NCBI RefSeq assembly: GCF_032931615.1
Contig: NZ_CP136759.1
Span: 1,240,001 to 1,304,000, forward strand
Length of the DNA: 64,000 bases
Source: Palleronia sp. LCG004
Lineage (GTDB): Bacteria; Pseudomonadota; Alphaproteobacteria; Rhodobacterales; Rhodobacteraceae
Reading direction: 5' to 3'
Shown: in pieces, positions 45,427-55,206 of the stretch
Layout: each line of letters opens with the position of its first letter
Position numbering within the stretch: position 1 is the stretch's first letter
Position numbers and translations under genes: made by a program
Notes under the pieces: model-generated
What the model was told of the DNA's origin: nothing
Databases searched by the model: none
What the model saw: the letters and a program-made list of their open reading frames with translations, nothing else

Positions 45427-47376
45427 TCAGCCAAGCAACGGCTTGGTATCGGCGGCCTCCGCGCGCCTGTACCCTTCGACCCACCGAGCAGCGACGGCCG
45501 CGGCGGCGTCGCTGTTGCCGGTGGCGAGCGCCTCGCGCAGGGAACGGATGGCCGAGGCGACCTCGATCTCGCTCAATGCGGCCTCGCGCACGCAGAAGAT
45601 CTTCTCGTGGCGCGTGGTCAGATGCCCCTCGCCGATCACAAGCTCTTCGTGGAGCTTCTCGCCCGGCTTCAGGCCGATCTCGACGATCGCGATGTCGCCG
45701 TCGGGATTGTCCTCATCGCGAAGCGTGTAGCCGTATTCGGCGATGAGATGTTCGGCGAGTCCCCAGATCCGCACCGGATTGCCCATGTCGAGCACGTAGA
45801 CCTCGCCGCCCTGCGCCATCGATCCCGCGACAAGGACTAGGCTCACGGCCTCCTCGACTGTCATGAAGAACCGCGTGACGTCGCGATGGGTGACTGTGAC
45901 CGGACCGCCCCGCGCGATCTGGTCTTTGAAAAGCGGTATCACCGAGCCCGATGAGCCGATGACATTACCGAAGCGCACCATGGAAAAGATCGTGCGGTTG
46001 CTGCGTGCCGACAGGTCCTGCACCACGAGCTCGGCGAGGCGCTTCGACGCGCCCATCACGTTGGTTGGCCGAACGGCCTTGTCGCTCGACACGAGGACGA
46101 ACCGTTCGCAGCCCGCCCGGGCGGATTCCCGGGCCAGCGTCCAGGTGCCGAGCACGTTGTTGGCGAGCCCGACCAGCGGGTTCTGTTCGACCAGCGTCAC
46201 ATGCTTGTAGGCGGCGGCATGCAGCACGACATCGACGCTGTGCGTCTCGATCGCATAGCGCACCAGCCGCGCTTCGGTGATGGAGCCCAGCACCGCGACC
46301 AGCTCAACCCCCGCATCCTGCGCGATCGGGGCAAGCGATTTCTCGGTCTCGTACAGTGCAAGTTCGGACAATTCGAAGATGACGAGTTTCTTCGGCGCGC
46401 AGCCCAACACCTGCCGGCAGAGCTCCGATCCGATTGAGCCGCCACCGCCCGTGACCATCACGACGCGGCCCGCGAATTCGCGCGCGGCCCGGTCGCTCTG
46501 CCGATCGACGATTTCACGCCCCATCATGCGCGCCGGCGAGAGCGGTACAAGCTTCTCGACAAGCGGCTCCTGCCCGATGAGCTGCGAGAACGACGGAAGC
46601 GCCTGAACCTCGACGCCCTGCGCCTGTAGCCTGCGCGCGATCTGCGTTTGCTTCGGACGCGACAGCGACGGCATGGCGAGAAGCACACGCTCGACCTTGC
46701 GGTCCGCTGCGATCGCCTCGATATCGACAGGTCGAAGAACCGGAAGACCCGCGATTGTCAGGTTCTGGAGCGACGGATTGTCGTCGACAAAGGCGACCGG
46801 TTCGATCTTGTCATGGGCCACCAGCGCACGGGCAAGCTGCATGCCCGTCGTGCCCGCCCCGTAGATCAGAACGCGGCAACGTTTGCCCTGCATTCGGTAG
46901 AACGAGATCAGGACCTCGAGCATCAGGAGCCTTGCGGCCGCAAGCAGCACGAAGAGCATGAGACCGAAAACGACGAAGGTCGCCGGCGCGAGCGGTGCGC
47001 TTGCGATGCGATGCAGCGCCGCGGCCATCACCGCAACGATCCCGGCGAGCACTCCGACCCAGCCGATCCCCTTGGCGTCATAGGCATTGAGCCGGATATT
47101 CGGGATCTTGAGTATGACGGAAGTAACGCCCGTCATGATCAACAGCAGTGCCAATGTAAGCAAGCCGACCCAGTCGCCCAGGATGGCTCCGATCGGATCC
47201 CCGAGCAGGAAAAGCGTCATGCAATAGGCGAAGGCTGTCAGGATCACGTCGACCGAAACGAAGACGACGCGCTTTTCAGACCGTTCCAGCCCGATCACGC
47301 GGGCCGACACGCGCTTGCGTGTCCGACCATACCATTCCTTCGTCGCCACCCGGGGCGCGGATTTCGGTTGCTTCAT
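45427..47376 (-). CDS. Nucleoside-diphosphate sugar 4,6-dehydratase, CapD/WbpM type
   Basis: A 649-residue inner-membrane protein with four N-terminal transmembrane segments (about 35-160), a CoA-binding-like domain (VLIYGAGTTGMQLA) and an extended SDR domain (VMVTGGGGSIGSELC). The catalytic region reads VSSDKAVRPTNVMGASK, so Tyr of YxxxK is replaced by Met, the SMK triad known for the WbpM/FlaA1 group of UDP-GlcNAc 4,6-dehydratases. Probably makes a deoxy-sugar precursor for the surface polysaccharide. Confidence 0.92.
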   Translation of the reverse strand: MKQPKSAPRVATKEWYGRTRKRVSARVIGLERSEKRVVFVSVDVILTAFAYCMTLFLLGDPIGAILGDWVGLLTLALLLIMTGVTSVILKIPNIRLNAYDAKGIGWVGVLAGIVAVMAAALHRIASAPLAPATFVVFGLMLFVLLAAARLLMLEVLISFYRMQGKRCRVLIYGAGTTGMQLARALVAHDKIEPVAFVDDNPSLQNLTIAGLPVLRPVDIEAIAADRKVERVLLAMPSLSRPKQTQIARRLQAQGVEVQALPSFSQLIGQEPLVEKLVPLSPARMMGREIVDRQSDRAAREFAGRVVMVTGGGGSIGSELCRQVLGCAPKKLVIFELSELALYETEKSLAPIAQDAGVELVAVLGSITEARLVRYAIETHSVDVVLHAAAYKHVTLVEQNPLVGLANNVLGTWTLARESARAGCERFVLVSSDKAVRPTNVMGASKRLAELVVQDLSARSNRTIFSMVRFGNVIGSSGSVIPLFKDQIARGGPVTVTHRDVTRFFMTVEEAVSLVLVAGSMAQGGEVYVLDMGNPVRIWGLAEHLIAEYGYTLRDEDNPDGDIAIVEIGLKPGEKLHEELVIGEGHLTTRHEKIFCVREAALSEIEVASAIRSLREALATGNSDAAAAVAARWVEGYRRAEAADTKPLLG

Positions 47377-47542
47377 TGGCCCCTCGGGTCACGCGACCGC
47401 AGAGCGTGCTACTGCACGGTTAACTCGGAATTGGAAATCCTTATCCCGTTCCGGGCCTTTTCCACAATGCGATGACGTCGATTGGCAGAAATTCGCTTAA
47501 AGCCCCGTGCAATTCGGCATCGCTTTCACCTGCATTATCCAT

Positions 47543-48970
47543 TCAGGTGGAAAGGCGTTCAACCGCGAGGGCAAGATCGGCGCGGAAATCGCGGGTCGCC
47601 GCCGCCTTGGCCTCAGCGTTCGGAACGCGAAGCAGATATGACGGGTGCAGCGTTACTAGCACCTCCATCCCGTCTTCGGTCCTTTCGAAATGGCCGCGCC
47701 GCTTGAGAATACCCTGCCCGCTTCCCGTCAGGCTCGCGACCGCGGTCGCGCCCATGGCCAGGATGAGCTTCGGGCGCACAAGCGTCCGTTCGGCATCGAG
47801 CCACCATTTGCAGGCCTGCACCTCGCCCGTGTCGGGGCGCTGGTGGATGCGGCGCTTGCCCCGTGGGGCGAACTTGAAATGCTTGACCGCGTTCGTGACG
47901 AAGGCTTGACTGCGATCCAGCCCCACCTCGCCCGCGATCTCGTCGAAGAGCTGCCCTGCAGGCCCGACGAAGGGACGACCGGCGAGATCCTCGTGATCGC
48001 CGGGCTGTTCGCCCACGATCATCAGCGGCGCATCGGTCGGCCCCTCGCCCATCACGACCTGTGTAGCGTCGCGATAGAGTGGGCAGCGTGTGCATCCCTC
48101 GGCCTCACGACGCAGAGCTTCGAGATCTGTGGCGGCGGGTGTTTCCTCGGTCATCCTGAGCCTTTCGCTGATCCGCTCCGCCCGCATGGGCGCAAGGGAA
48201 GGTGTGGCAAGCTGCATTTCACGTGCCCGCGCCTCGGCTCCCGCGATCATCTCGGGAATTGCCGCGGCTTCGGGAAGGTTCTTCCAGTATTTCCTTGGCA
48301 TTTCCGATTGCATCGCCTGGATCTTGAGGCGCGCGGGATTGAAGATGTTCCGGAAATACGTGGTCCAGAGACCTTCGGTCGCATCTTCGGGAAAATCCGG
48401 CTTTGGCTGACCGGGCGCGAGCGAAACCTCCCCGCCCGTGAAGATCAGTGTCCGGCCGGGCGTCGCGATCATCCAGTCCATGTCGCCGAAGCGCCGCGCG
48501 AAGAACCCCGCCATCGGCTCGACGATATGGTGCGCAGGCTCGAACCAGGCGGCGAAGCGACGGCGAGGACCCTCGGCATCGATCTCGCGAAAGCGGACGA
48601 AAGCCTTCATCTTGTGCTTGTCGCGGTGCACCGCCTTTTCCAAAATACGCAGCCGGGCAAGCGCTTCATCTCCGCGATCCTGCATCAGCCCCGGTTGCGC
48701 ACGCAACCGCCAGAGAAAAGCATAGAGTCTGGCAAATCTCTCGCAATCACTATGCCAGCAGACGCTTTCGGCAAGTTGGACAAAGCTTTTCGGGACATTC
48801 GGCCCCTGTCCTGTTGCAATCGGGGATGGCGCATCGCCGAACAGATCCCCCGGCCCATCGCCGTAAAGCCAGATCACCCCGTCCGGAGGCACCTCCTGCC
48901 CCAGCAATCCCCGGGCCGCGGCTCGCCAGGCAGATGCGGTGCCGAGTTCAGGCAGGCGAATCGTCTCCAT
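47543..48970 (-). CDS. DUF4130-UdgX fusion (uracil-DNA-crosslinking glycosylase)
   Basis: A 475-residue two-domain protein. The N-terminal half (about 1-260) is a DUF4130 domain (FLWRLRAQPG, HRDKHKMKAFVRFREI, WFEPAHHIVEPMAGFFARRF). The C-terminal half (about 285-475) is UdgX, a uracil-DNA glycosylase relative: motif A GEQPGDHED (320-328), Cys pair C293/C296 and C387 for the Fe-S cluster, and the diagnostic KRRIH loop (372-376) whose His forms a covalent bond with the abasic site in characterised UdgX. Motif LHPSYLLR closes the active site. Coupled by one base (TGATG) to the radical-SAM gene. The pathway is not established. Confidence 0.92.
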   Translation of the reverse strand: METIRLPELGTASAWRAAARGLLGQEVPPDGVIWLYGDGPGDLFGDAPSPIATGQGPNVPKSFVQLAESVCWHSDCERFARLYAFLWRLRAQPGLMQDRGDEALARLRILEKAVHRDKHKMKAFVRFREIDAEGPRRRFAAWFEPAHHIVEPMAGFFARRFGDMDWMIATPGRTLIFTGGEVSLAPGQPKPDFPEDATEGLWTTYFRNIFNPARLKIQAMQSEMPRKYWKNLPEAAAIPEMIAGAEARAREMQLATPSLAPMRAERISERLRMTEETPAATDLEALRREAEGCTRCPLYRDATQVVMGEGPTDAPLMIVGEQPGDHEDLAGRPFVGPAGQLFDEIAGEVGLDRSQAFVTNAVKHFKFAPRGKRRIHQRPDTGEVQACKWWLDAERTLVRPKLILAMGATAVASLTGSGQGILKRRGHFERTEDGMEVLVTLHPSYLLRVPNAEAKAAATRDFRADLALAVERLST

Positions 48971-50205
48971 CAGAAGAGGCTGAGCTGTTCCGGAGGCGGC
49001 GCGAAACGAGCGCGCAGATCAACGCTGTCCGTCAGTGCGCCCGGACGCCAGCCGCCGGCCGTGATGAAGGCCCGGGCCTTTTTCAGACTGGCCCCCATCC
49101 GCGTCAGATCCTCATAGCGCAGTTCACGGTGGCGACGCGTCGTCAGGATCCGATTGACGGTCTTGACCCCGAAGCCGGGCACCCGCAGCAGCATCTCGCG
49201 CGGCGCGCGGTTGACGTCGAGCGGGAAGTGATGCCGGTTCGAAAGCGCCCAAGCGAGTTTCGGGTCGATCTCGAGGTCGAGATTGCCGTCGATCGCACCT
49301 GCCGTGATCTCGGAAAGATCGAAACCGTAAAACCGCAAAAGCCAGTCGGCTTGGTAGAGCCTGTGTTCACGCTCCAGCGGTGGACGGATCAGCGGAAGCT
49401 TCGCGGTCGCATCGGGAATGGGCGAGAAAGCCGAGTAATAGACCCGCTTGAGCTTGTAACTCGAATAAAGCCTCGTCGATTGGCCGAGGATGGTGGCGTC
49501 GCTTGCACCGTCGGCTCCCACGATCATCTGCGTGCTCTGGCCTGCAGGGGCGAAACGCGGCGGGCGCTTGCCCTTGTGCGATCGTTCTTGAGACGCCTCG
49601 CTTGTCAGACGCACATCCGCCATCGCCTTACGGATCGTCCCGGGATTCTTCTCGGGCGCGTAGGATTTCACGGAGGCATCCGTTGGAAGTTCGACATTGA
49701 TCGACAGACGGTCGGCATGTCGCCCCGCCTCCTCGATCAGTTTCGGATCGGCATCCGGAATGGTCTTGAGATGAATGTAGCCGCGAAAATTATGAACGAG
49801 ACGCAGGTCGCGGGCGATCCGCACCATATCCGCCATCGTGTCGTCGGGAGAACGGATGATCCCCGAACTCAGGAACAGACCTTCGATGTAGTTGCGGCGA
49901 TAGAATTCTAAAGTAAGCTCCACGACCTCTTCCGGAGAAAACCGTGCGCGAGTGACGTTGGAACTTACCCGGTTGACGCAATATGCGCAGTCGTAGATGC
50001 AGAAATTCGTCATCAGGATCTTGAGAAGACTGATGCATCGCCCGTCAGGCGCGTAGGCATGACAGATCCCCGACCCCTCGGTTGAACCTACGCCACTGCC
50101 GTCGCGCGAACTGCGCTTCGACGTGCCGGAAGATGCGCAGCTGGCATCGTATTTCGCCGCATCCGACAGGATTGCGAGCTTCTGCTGAAGATCCATCTTG
50201 GCCAT
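48970..50205 (-). CDS. Radical-SAM DNA modification/repair protein with HhH domain (SplB-like)
   Basis: A 411-residue radical-SAM protein of the putative DNA modification/repair family that accompanies UdgX. The cluster motif is CIYDCAYC (C69, C73, C76), followed by GLFLSSGIIRSPDDTM and a SAM-barrel core. The C-terminus (about 337-381) is a helix-hairpin-helix, LLRVPGFGVKTVNRIL, expected to grip DNA. Members are compared to spore photoproduct lyase, but their substrate is unknown. First gene of the two-gene unit, with the UdgX gene starting inside its stop codon. Confidence 0.9.
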   Translation of the reverse strand: MAKMDLQQKLAILSDAAKYDASCASSGTSKRSSRDGSGVGSTEGSGICHAYAPDGRCISLLKILMTNFCIYDCAYCVNRVSSNVTRARFSPEEVVELTLEFYRRNYIEGLFLSSGIIRSPDDTMADMVRIARDLRLVHNFRGYIHLKTIPDADPKLIEEAGRHADRLSINVELPTDASVKSYAPEKNPGTIRKAMADVRLTSEASQERSHKGKRPPRFAPAGQSTQMIVGADGASDATILGQSTRLYSSYKLKRVYYSAFSPIPDATAKLPLIRPPLEREHRLYQADWLLRFYGFDLSEITAGAIDGNLDLEIDPKLAWALSNRHHFPLDVNRAPREMLLRVPGFGVKTVNRILTTRRHRELRYEDLTRMGASLKKARAFITAGGWRPGALTDSVDLRARFAPPPEQLSLF

Positions 50206-50280
50206 AAGTCTAGGATACGACCCCGCCCCGCCGTGAACAAGGGGAGAACATGCGACCTTTTGGCCAAGTGGCGATCGCCG

Positions 50281-51378
50281 TCAGGCGTTGAAGAGGAAAT
50301 GCATGACGTCGCCGTCCTTCACGACATAGCTCTTGCCCTCGACGCGCATCTTGCCGGCTTCCTTGGCTCCGGCTTCGCCGCCAAGCGCGACGTAGTCGTC
50401 ATAGGCGGTCGTCTCGGCACGGATGAAGCCGCGCTCGAAATCGCCATGGATCACGCCCGCGGCCTTGGGTGCGGTCGTGTCGCGCAGGATCGTCCATGCG
50501 CGCGCTTCCTTGGGGCCGACCGTGAAATAGGTCTGCAGACCAAGGAGGTCGTATCCAGCCTGGATCAGCCGGTCGAGACCCGGCCTGTCGAGACCGAGTT
50601 CGGTCAAAAATTCGGCCGCCTCGTCCGCATCGAGCTGGGCGATCTCCTCTTCGATCTGGGCAGAGATCACGATCGTTCCCGCGCCCTGCGCCTGGGCCAT
50701 CTCGGCAACCGCTTCGGAATGGGCATTGCCGGTCGCCGCCTCGTCCTCGGCGACGTTGCAGACGAAGAGGATCGGCTTCGAGGTCAGAAGCTGAAGCATG
50801 GTCCATGCCTTGCGGTCGTCCTCGGACACTTCGACGAGCCGGGCGGGACGCCCCTCCTCGAGGATGGCCTGCGCATCTTTCAAAAGTCGTTCTTGCTGTA
50901 CCGCGTCCTTGTCGCCGCCCCGCACCTTGCGGACCAGTCCCGCCAGACGCTTTTCGATGCTTTCGAGATCGGCAAGCATCAACTCGGTCTCGATCGTTTC
51001 GGCATCGGCAACCGGATCGACCCGACCGTCGACATGCGTAACGTCGTCATCCTCGAAACAGCGCAGCACATGGGCGATCGCATCGCATTCGCGGATGTTC
51101 GCGAGGAACTGGTTGCCGAGCCCCTCGCCCTTGCTCGCGCCTTTCACGAGGCCCGCAATGTCGACGAAGGTCATGCGCGTCGGAACGATCTGCTTCGACT
51201 TCGCGATCTCTGCGAGCTTTTCGAGCCGGGAATCCGGAACAGCGACCTCGCCCACATTGGGCTCGATCGTACAAAAGGGAAAATTCGCGGCCTGCGCGGC
51301 GGCCGTCTTCGTCAGTGCGTTGAACAGAGTGGACTTGCCCACATTGGGCATGCCCACGATCCCCATCTTGAAACCCAT
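50281..51378 (-). CDS. ychF: Redox-regulated ATPase YchF (Obg-like)
   Basis: A 365-residue universally conserved P-loop ATPase. G1 is GMPNVGKSTLFNAL, then TRMTFVDIAGLVKGASKGEGLGNQFL for G3 and switch regions (quoted in part: FVDIAGLVKG), a coiled-coil insert, and a C-terminal TGS domain with the ending VKDGDVMHFLFN. It binds ribosomes and is linked to stress responses. Length is typical. Confidence 0.97.
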   Translation of the reverse strand: MGFKMGIVGMPNVGKSTLFNALTKTAAAQAANFPFCTIEPNVGEVAVPDSRLEKLAEIAKSKQIVPTRMTFVDIAGLVKGASKGEGLGNQFLANIRECDAIAHVLRCFEDDDVTHVDGRVDPVADAETIETELMLADLESIEKRLAGLVRKVRGGDKDAVQQERLLKDAQAILEEGRPARLVEVSEDDRKAWTMLQLLTSKPILFVCNVAEDEAATGNAHSEAVAEMAQAQGAGTIVISAQIEEEIAQLDADEAAEFLTELGLDRPGLDRLIQAGYDLLGLQTYFTVGPKEARAWTILRDTTAPKAAGVIHGDFERGFIRAETTAYDDYVALGGEAGAKEAGKMRVEGKSYVVKDGDVMHFLFNA

Positions 51379-51443
51379 GACACGGCCCTTCCCTCGTCGC
51401 GAATGCGCGCCCCCTCTAGTCGGACACGGCCCGCACTACAAGC

Positions 51444-51638
51444 TCAGAGCCGCTCGCGGCGGTCGGCATGGGACTGATAGATCAGGATCCAGGCCAGCAG
51501 GATGAACATCGGATGGGTCAGGCCACCCGAGAAGATGATCGCCGGCACCCAGATGATGAAGGTGACGATCGACGTGAAGATACGGCCTGCGAGCAGGATC
51601 GAGAGCGGGGGCAGGAAAAGCGCGAGTACGTAATTCAT
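51444..51638 (-). CDS. Small membrane protein, Pmp3/YqaE-like
   Basis: A 64-residue hydrophobic peptide with two membrane segments: [17 protein letters not shown] and [16 protein letters not shown], matching the plan of the Pmp3/YqaE stress-peptide family (LPPLxVxL and PGxxHA-like turn), which affects membrane potential and salt tolerance in other organisms. ATG 51638 gives the family N-terminus; a TTG at 51674 would add 12 residues. Divergent from trpA. Confidence 0.7.
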   Translation of the reverse strand: MNYVLALFLPPLSILLAGRIFTSIVTFIIWVPAIIFSGGLTHPMFILLAWILIYQSHADRRERL

Positions 51639-51731
51639 GCCCAACGAGATAGGAGCCCCGGTGGCATTGGACAATATCCCGGACGCCGCCTAAGGATGCA
51701 GCTGGAATTCATCGACAGCGCCGGAGGCATC

Positions 51732-52523
51732 ATGGGCCGCATCGCAGAATGTTTCGAACGGCTGAAATCTGAGCATCGCAAGGCCTTCGTCAGCTACGTC
51801 ATGGCGGGCGACCCTGATTTCGACGGGTCCCTCGCATTGATGCAGGGGTTGCCGGACGCCGGTGTCGACATCATCGAACTGGGCGTGCCCTTCACCGATC
51901 CGATGGCCGACGGCTCGACCATCCAGCTTGCGGGGCAACGTGCGCTCGCCGGGGGGCAAACCCTCGAGAAGACGCTCGAGATGGTTCGGTTGTTTCGCGC
52001 GCGGAACACGCATACGCCAATCGTCCTGATGGGATATTACAATCCAATCTATTCGCGCGGGGTCGACAGGTTCCTCGACGACGCACGGGAGGCTGGCATC
52101 GATGGCCTCATCGTCGTCGACCTGCCTCCCGAAGAGGATGAGGAGCTCTGCCTGCCCGCGATGGCGAAGGGGATCGACTTCATCCGCCTGGCCACCCCCA
52201 CGACAGATGACGAGCGTTTGCCGGTGGTGCTGAGAAATACCGGCGGCTTCGTCTATTACGTCTCGATCACCGGCATCACCGGTGCCGCGGCCCCCGAGCC
52301 CGATGACGTCGCCCCCGAGGTCGCGCGCATCAAGACCAAGACCGACCTGCCCGTCATCGTGGGCTTCGGCATCCGTACCCCCGAAGCGGCGGAGGCCATC
52401 GCGGCAATCGCCGACGGCTGCGTCGTCGGATCGGCCATCGTGGCCGAGCAGGCGCAGGGCAAACCCGTGGAGGAAGTCCTGTCCTTCGTGCGCGGACTGG
52501 CGGAAGGCGCGCATCGGGCGTGA
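51732..52523 (+). CDS. trpA: Tryptophan synthase alpha subunit
   Basis: TrpA cleaves indole-3-glycerol phosphate to indole, which passes to TrpB. The 263-residue protein has [19 protein letters not shown], the catalytic Glu in [14 protein letters not shown] with the second acid Asp in the same motif, and [14 protein letters not shown]. Start 51732 follows CGGAGG. It stands about 9 kb from trpB/trpF on the opposite strand, so the trp genes are split. Confidence 0.96.
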   Translation: MGRIAECFERLKSEHRKAFVSYVMAGDPDFDGSLALMQGLPDAGVDIIELGVPFTDPMADGSTIQLAGQRALAGGQTLEKTLEMVRLFRARNTHTPIVLMGYYNPIYSRGVDRFLDDAREAGIDGLIVVDLPPEEDEELCLPAMAKGIDFIRLATPTTDDERLPVVLRNTGGFVYYVSITGITGAAAPEPDDVAPEVARIKTKTDLPVIVGFGIRTPEAAEAIAAIADGCVVGSAIVAEQAQGKPVEEVLSFVRGLAEGAHRA

Positions 52524-52625
52524 TGTCGCGATCCCGAGAATATCGTCGCGTTCCAAGCGGATCACGCTAGAGTTACCTTGTCCCGCACGGCACGGGGCTG
52601 GTTCACGTGGCGCGAGGATACCGGT

Positions 52626-53936
52626 ATGTCCGAACGGAAGACACAGATCGTCATCGTGGGCGGCGGCGCGGCGGGCCTTGCGCTGGCCCGCAAGCTCGGC
52701 AACAGGTACGGACGCTCCAGGCACGACATCATCCTCATCGACCGCAACCGCTCGCATATCTGGAAGCCACTCCTTCACGAGGTGGCGTCCGGATCGCTCG
52801 ACCCGAATCTCGAGGATGTGGGCTATGGCGGGCATGCCGCGATCTGGGGCTACCGCTATTTCAACGGAAGCCTTGAGAAGATCGACCGCGAGAGGCGGAC
52901 GGTCACGACCGCACCGTTGAAGGACGAGGATGGCGCGGTGATCGTCGACCGGCACGAGCTGCGCTACGATTACCTCGTCCTCGCCATGGGCGGCGTTTCG
53001 AACGATTTCGGGATCGAGGGCGTGCGAGAGCACGCGATGTTCCTCGAAGATCGCAAGCAGGCCGACCGCTTTCGACAGGTCCTGCTCAATGCATGTCTGC
53101 AACTCAACGCCAAGCGGCGCGACGACCCCGGGGCACGGCTGTCGATCTGCATAGTGGGCGGTGGCGCGACTGGCGTCGAGCTTTCGGCGGAACTCGTGAA
53201 TTGCGCACGGTCCCTTAGGGATTACGGGCTCGAGGTATTCGACCACGACGCACTCAAGATCCACCTGCTGGAAGCAGGGCCCCGGCTTCTACCTGCGCTC
53301 GATGAGAAGGTCGCACGCAATGTCCGTGGCGAGCTCGAGGGGCTCGGAATCGATGTGCGTACCGACGCGATGGTCGAGCGGGTCGAAAGCGGACGGCTGC
53401 ACGTCAAGGACGGCGGGATCATCGACGCGCGCATGATCCTGTGGGCGACGGGCGTCCGCGGCGACAATTCCGTCGAGCGGATGAGCGATCTGGAACTCAC
53501 CAAGCTCGATCTTTTCGTCACGCGGCCGACCTTGCAGACGACGCTCGACGACCGCATCTTCGCGATCGGCGATTGCGCATCGTGTCACCTTCCGGGGATG
53601 GACCGACCCGTGCCGCCCCGCGCCCAATCGGCAGGCCAGATGGCCGATTGCGTCTTCGACAATCTCGACCGGCTCCAGAAGGGAAAGGAGGCGCGCGATT
53701 TCGTCTATCGCGATCGTGGCGCGCTGGTCTCGCTCAGCCGTTTCGCGACGGTCGGAAACATCAATACCGGTCCGTCGGGCGGCAAGCTGGCGCTTGAAGG
53801 GCGCATCGCGAGGGCCGCGTACATGTCGCTGTACCGGCTGCACCTACTTGCAATTCATGGCTGGCTCCGAGGCAGCGTGCAGATCGTCGCGGCCAAGATC
53901 AACAAGGTCGTGCGCCCGACGGTCAAGCTGCACTAG
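52626..53936 (+). CDS. ndh: Type II NADH dehydrogenase (NDH-2)
   Basis: A 436-residue single-subunit NADH:quinone oxidoreductase with two dinucleotide folds: FAD site IVGGGAAGLALARKL and NADH site CIVGGGATGVELSAEL, plus IFAIGDCASC and PPRAQSAGQMA. The C-terminal part (LYRLHLLAIHGWLRG) is the membrane-facing amphipathic region. It feeds electrons to the respiratory chain without proton pumping. The ATG at 52626 has GAGGATA upstream; the TTG at 52578 is rejected. The following gene is another quinone- or oxygen-linked flavoprotein. Confidence 0.92.
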   Translation: MSERKTQIVIVGGGAAGLALARKLGNRYGRSRHDIILIDRNRSHIWKPLLHEVASGSLDPNLEDVGYGGHAAIWGYRYFNGSLEKIDRERRTVTTAPLKDEDGAVIVDRHELRYDYLVLAMGGVSNDFGIEGVREHAMFLEDRKQADRFRQVLLNACLQLNAKRRDDPGARLSICIVGGGATGVELSAELVNCARSLRDYGLEVFDHDALKIHLLEAGPRLLPALDEKVARNVRGELEGLGIDVRTDAMVERVESGRLHVKDGGIIDARMILWATGVRGDNSVERMSDLELTKLDLFVTRPTLQTTLDDRIFAIGDCASCHLPGMDRPVPPRAQSAGQMADCVFDNLDRLQKGKEARDFVYRDRGALVSLSRFATVGNINTGPSGGKLALEGRIARAAYMSLYRLHLLAIHGWLRGSVQIVAAKINKVVRPTVKLH

Positions 53937-54017
53937 AGCCTCGCCCGCCCGTTTGCGCGGGCCTGAAAGCTCGGCTAGACCTCCAGACGCAACCGTCGCA
54001 CCGGGAGGATCGAGCAG

Positions 54018-55187
54018 ATGGCGCATATTACCGAGATCGAGGATCTGAAGCGGATCTATCGCCGCCGCGTCCCCAAGATGTTCTATGATTACTGCGAAAG
54101 CGGGTCATGGACCGAGCAGACCTTCCGCGACAATTGCACCGATTTCGACCTTCTGCGCCTGCGGCAGCGGGTTGCCGTGAACATGGACGATCGCAAGACC
54201 TCGTCCACGATGATCGGTCAGGAGGTCGCGATGCCCGTGGCGCTGGCACCCGTCGGAATGACGGGCATGCAGCATGCCGACGGCGAGATCCTGGCCGCGC
54301 AGGCCGCAGAGGAATTCGGCGTGCCGTTCACGCTCTCGACCATGTCGATCTGCTCGATCGAGGACGTGGCCAAGCACACGAAGAAGCCCTTCTGGTTCCA
54401 GCTCTACGTCATGCGCGACGAGGAATTCCTGGAGAACATCATCGAACGCGCACGGATCGCCGGATGCTCGGCCATGGTCCTGACGCTCGACCTGCAAGTG
54501 CTGGGACAACGTCACAAGGATATCAAGAACGGCCTTTCCGCCCCGCCGAAGCTCACCCCCAAGACCATCGCCAATCTCGCGACCAAATGGGGCTGGGGAA
54601 TGGAGATGCTGCAGACGAAGCGACGCAATTTCGGCAATATCGTTGGCCATGCCAAGGGCGTAAAGGACGTGAGTTCGCTGGGGTCATGGACGGCCGAGCA
54701 GTTCGACCCGACGCTCGACTGGGAAAAGGTGAAGCGCATCAAGGAAAAGTGGGGCGGCAAGCTGATCCTGAAGGGAATTCTCGATCCCGACGACGCCCGG
54801 CGCGCGATGGATATCGGGGCGGACGCGATCATCGTCAGCAATCACGGCGGCCGGCAACTCGACGGTGCGCTGAGCTCGATCCGGACGCTGCCCGAGATCG
54901 TCGAGGCCGTGGGCGGGCAGACCGAAATTCACCTCGACAGCGGAATTCGCTCTGGCCAGGACGTGCTCAAAGCCATCGCGATGGGCGCGGACGCCACCCA
55001 TATCGGTCGCGCTTTCATCTACGGGCTGGGTGCGCGCGGCAAGAAGGGCGTGACGGAGGCACTGGGCGTCATCCACAAGGAACTCGACACCACCATGGCA
55101 CTCTGCGGGCGTCGAGATATCCGCGATGTCGACCGCGACATCCTGCTGGTGGACGACGCGTTCCACCGTTATCGCCGCAACATCTGA
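54018..55187 (+). CDS. lldD: FMN-dependent alpha-hydroxy acid dehydrogenase (L-lactate dehydrogenase type)
   Basis: A 389-residue FMN TIM-barrel enzyme of the glycolate oxidase/LldD family. PVALAPVGMTGMQHADGE, TLSTMSICSIEDVA, LTLDLQVLGQRHKDIKNG and the catalytic His in SNHGGRQLDGA are visible, with FMN-phosphate segment GRAFIYGLGA. Likely substrate is L-lactate, though related enzymes use glycolate or mandelate. Start has GGGAGGA upstream. The amylosucrase gene follows by 19 bases. Confidence 0.93.
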   Translation: MAHITEIEDLKRIYRRRVPKMFYDYCESGSWTEQTFRDNCTDFDLLRLRQRVAVNMDDRKTSSTMIGQEVAMPVALAPVGMTGMQHADGEILAAQAAEEFGVPFTLSTMSICSIEDVAKHTKKPFWFQLYVMRDEEFLENIIERARIAGCSAMVLTLDLQVLGQRHKDIKNGLSAPPKLTPKTIANLATKWGWGMEMLQTKRRNFGNIVGHAKGVKDVSSLGSWTAEQFDPTLDWEKVKRIKEKWGGKLILKGILDPDDARRAMDIGADAIIVSNHGGRQLDGALSSIRTLPEIVEAVGGQTEIHLDSGIRSGQDVLKAIAMGADATHIGRAFIYGLGARGKKGVTEALGVIHKELDTTMALCGRRDIRDVDRDILLVDDAFHRYRRNI

Positions 55188-55206
55188 CCCGGTAGGAGCC
55201 CTTTCC

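Noticed and set aside
43982..45730. 582-codon open frame antisense to yjbH
   Set aside because: Runs across the ends of two real genes on the other strand and lacks motifs.
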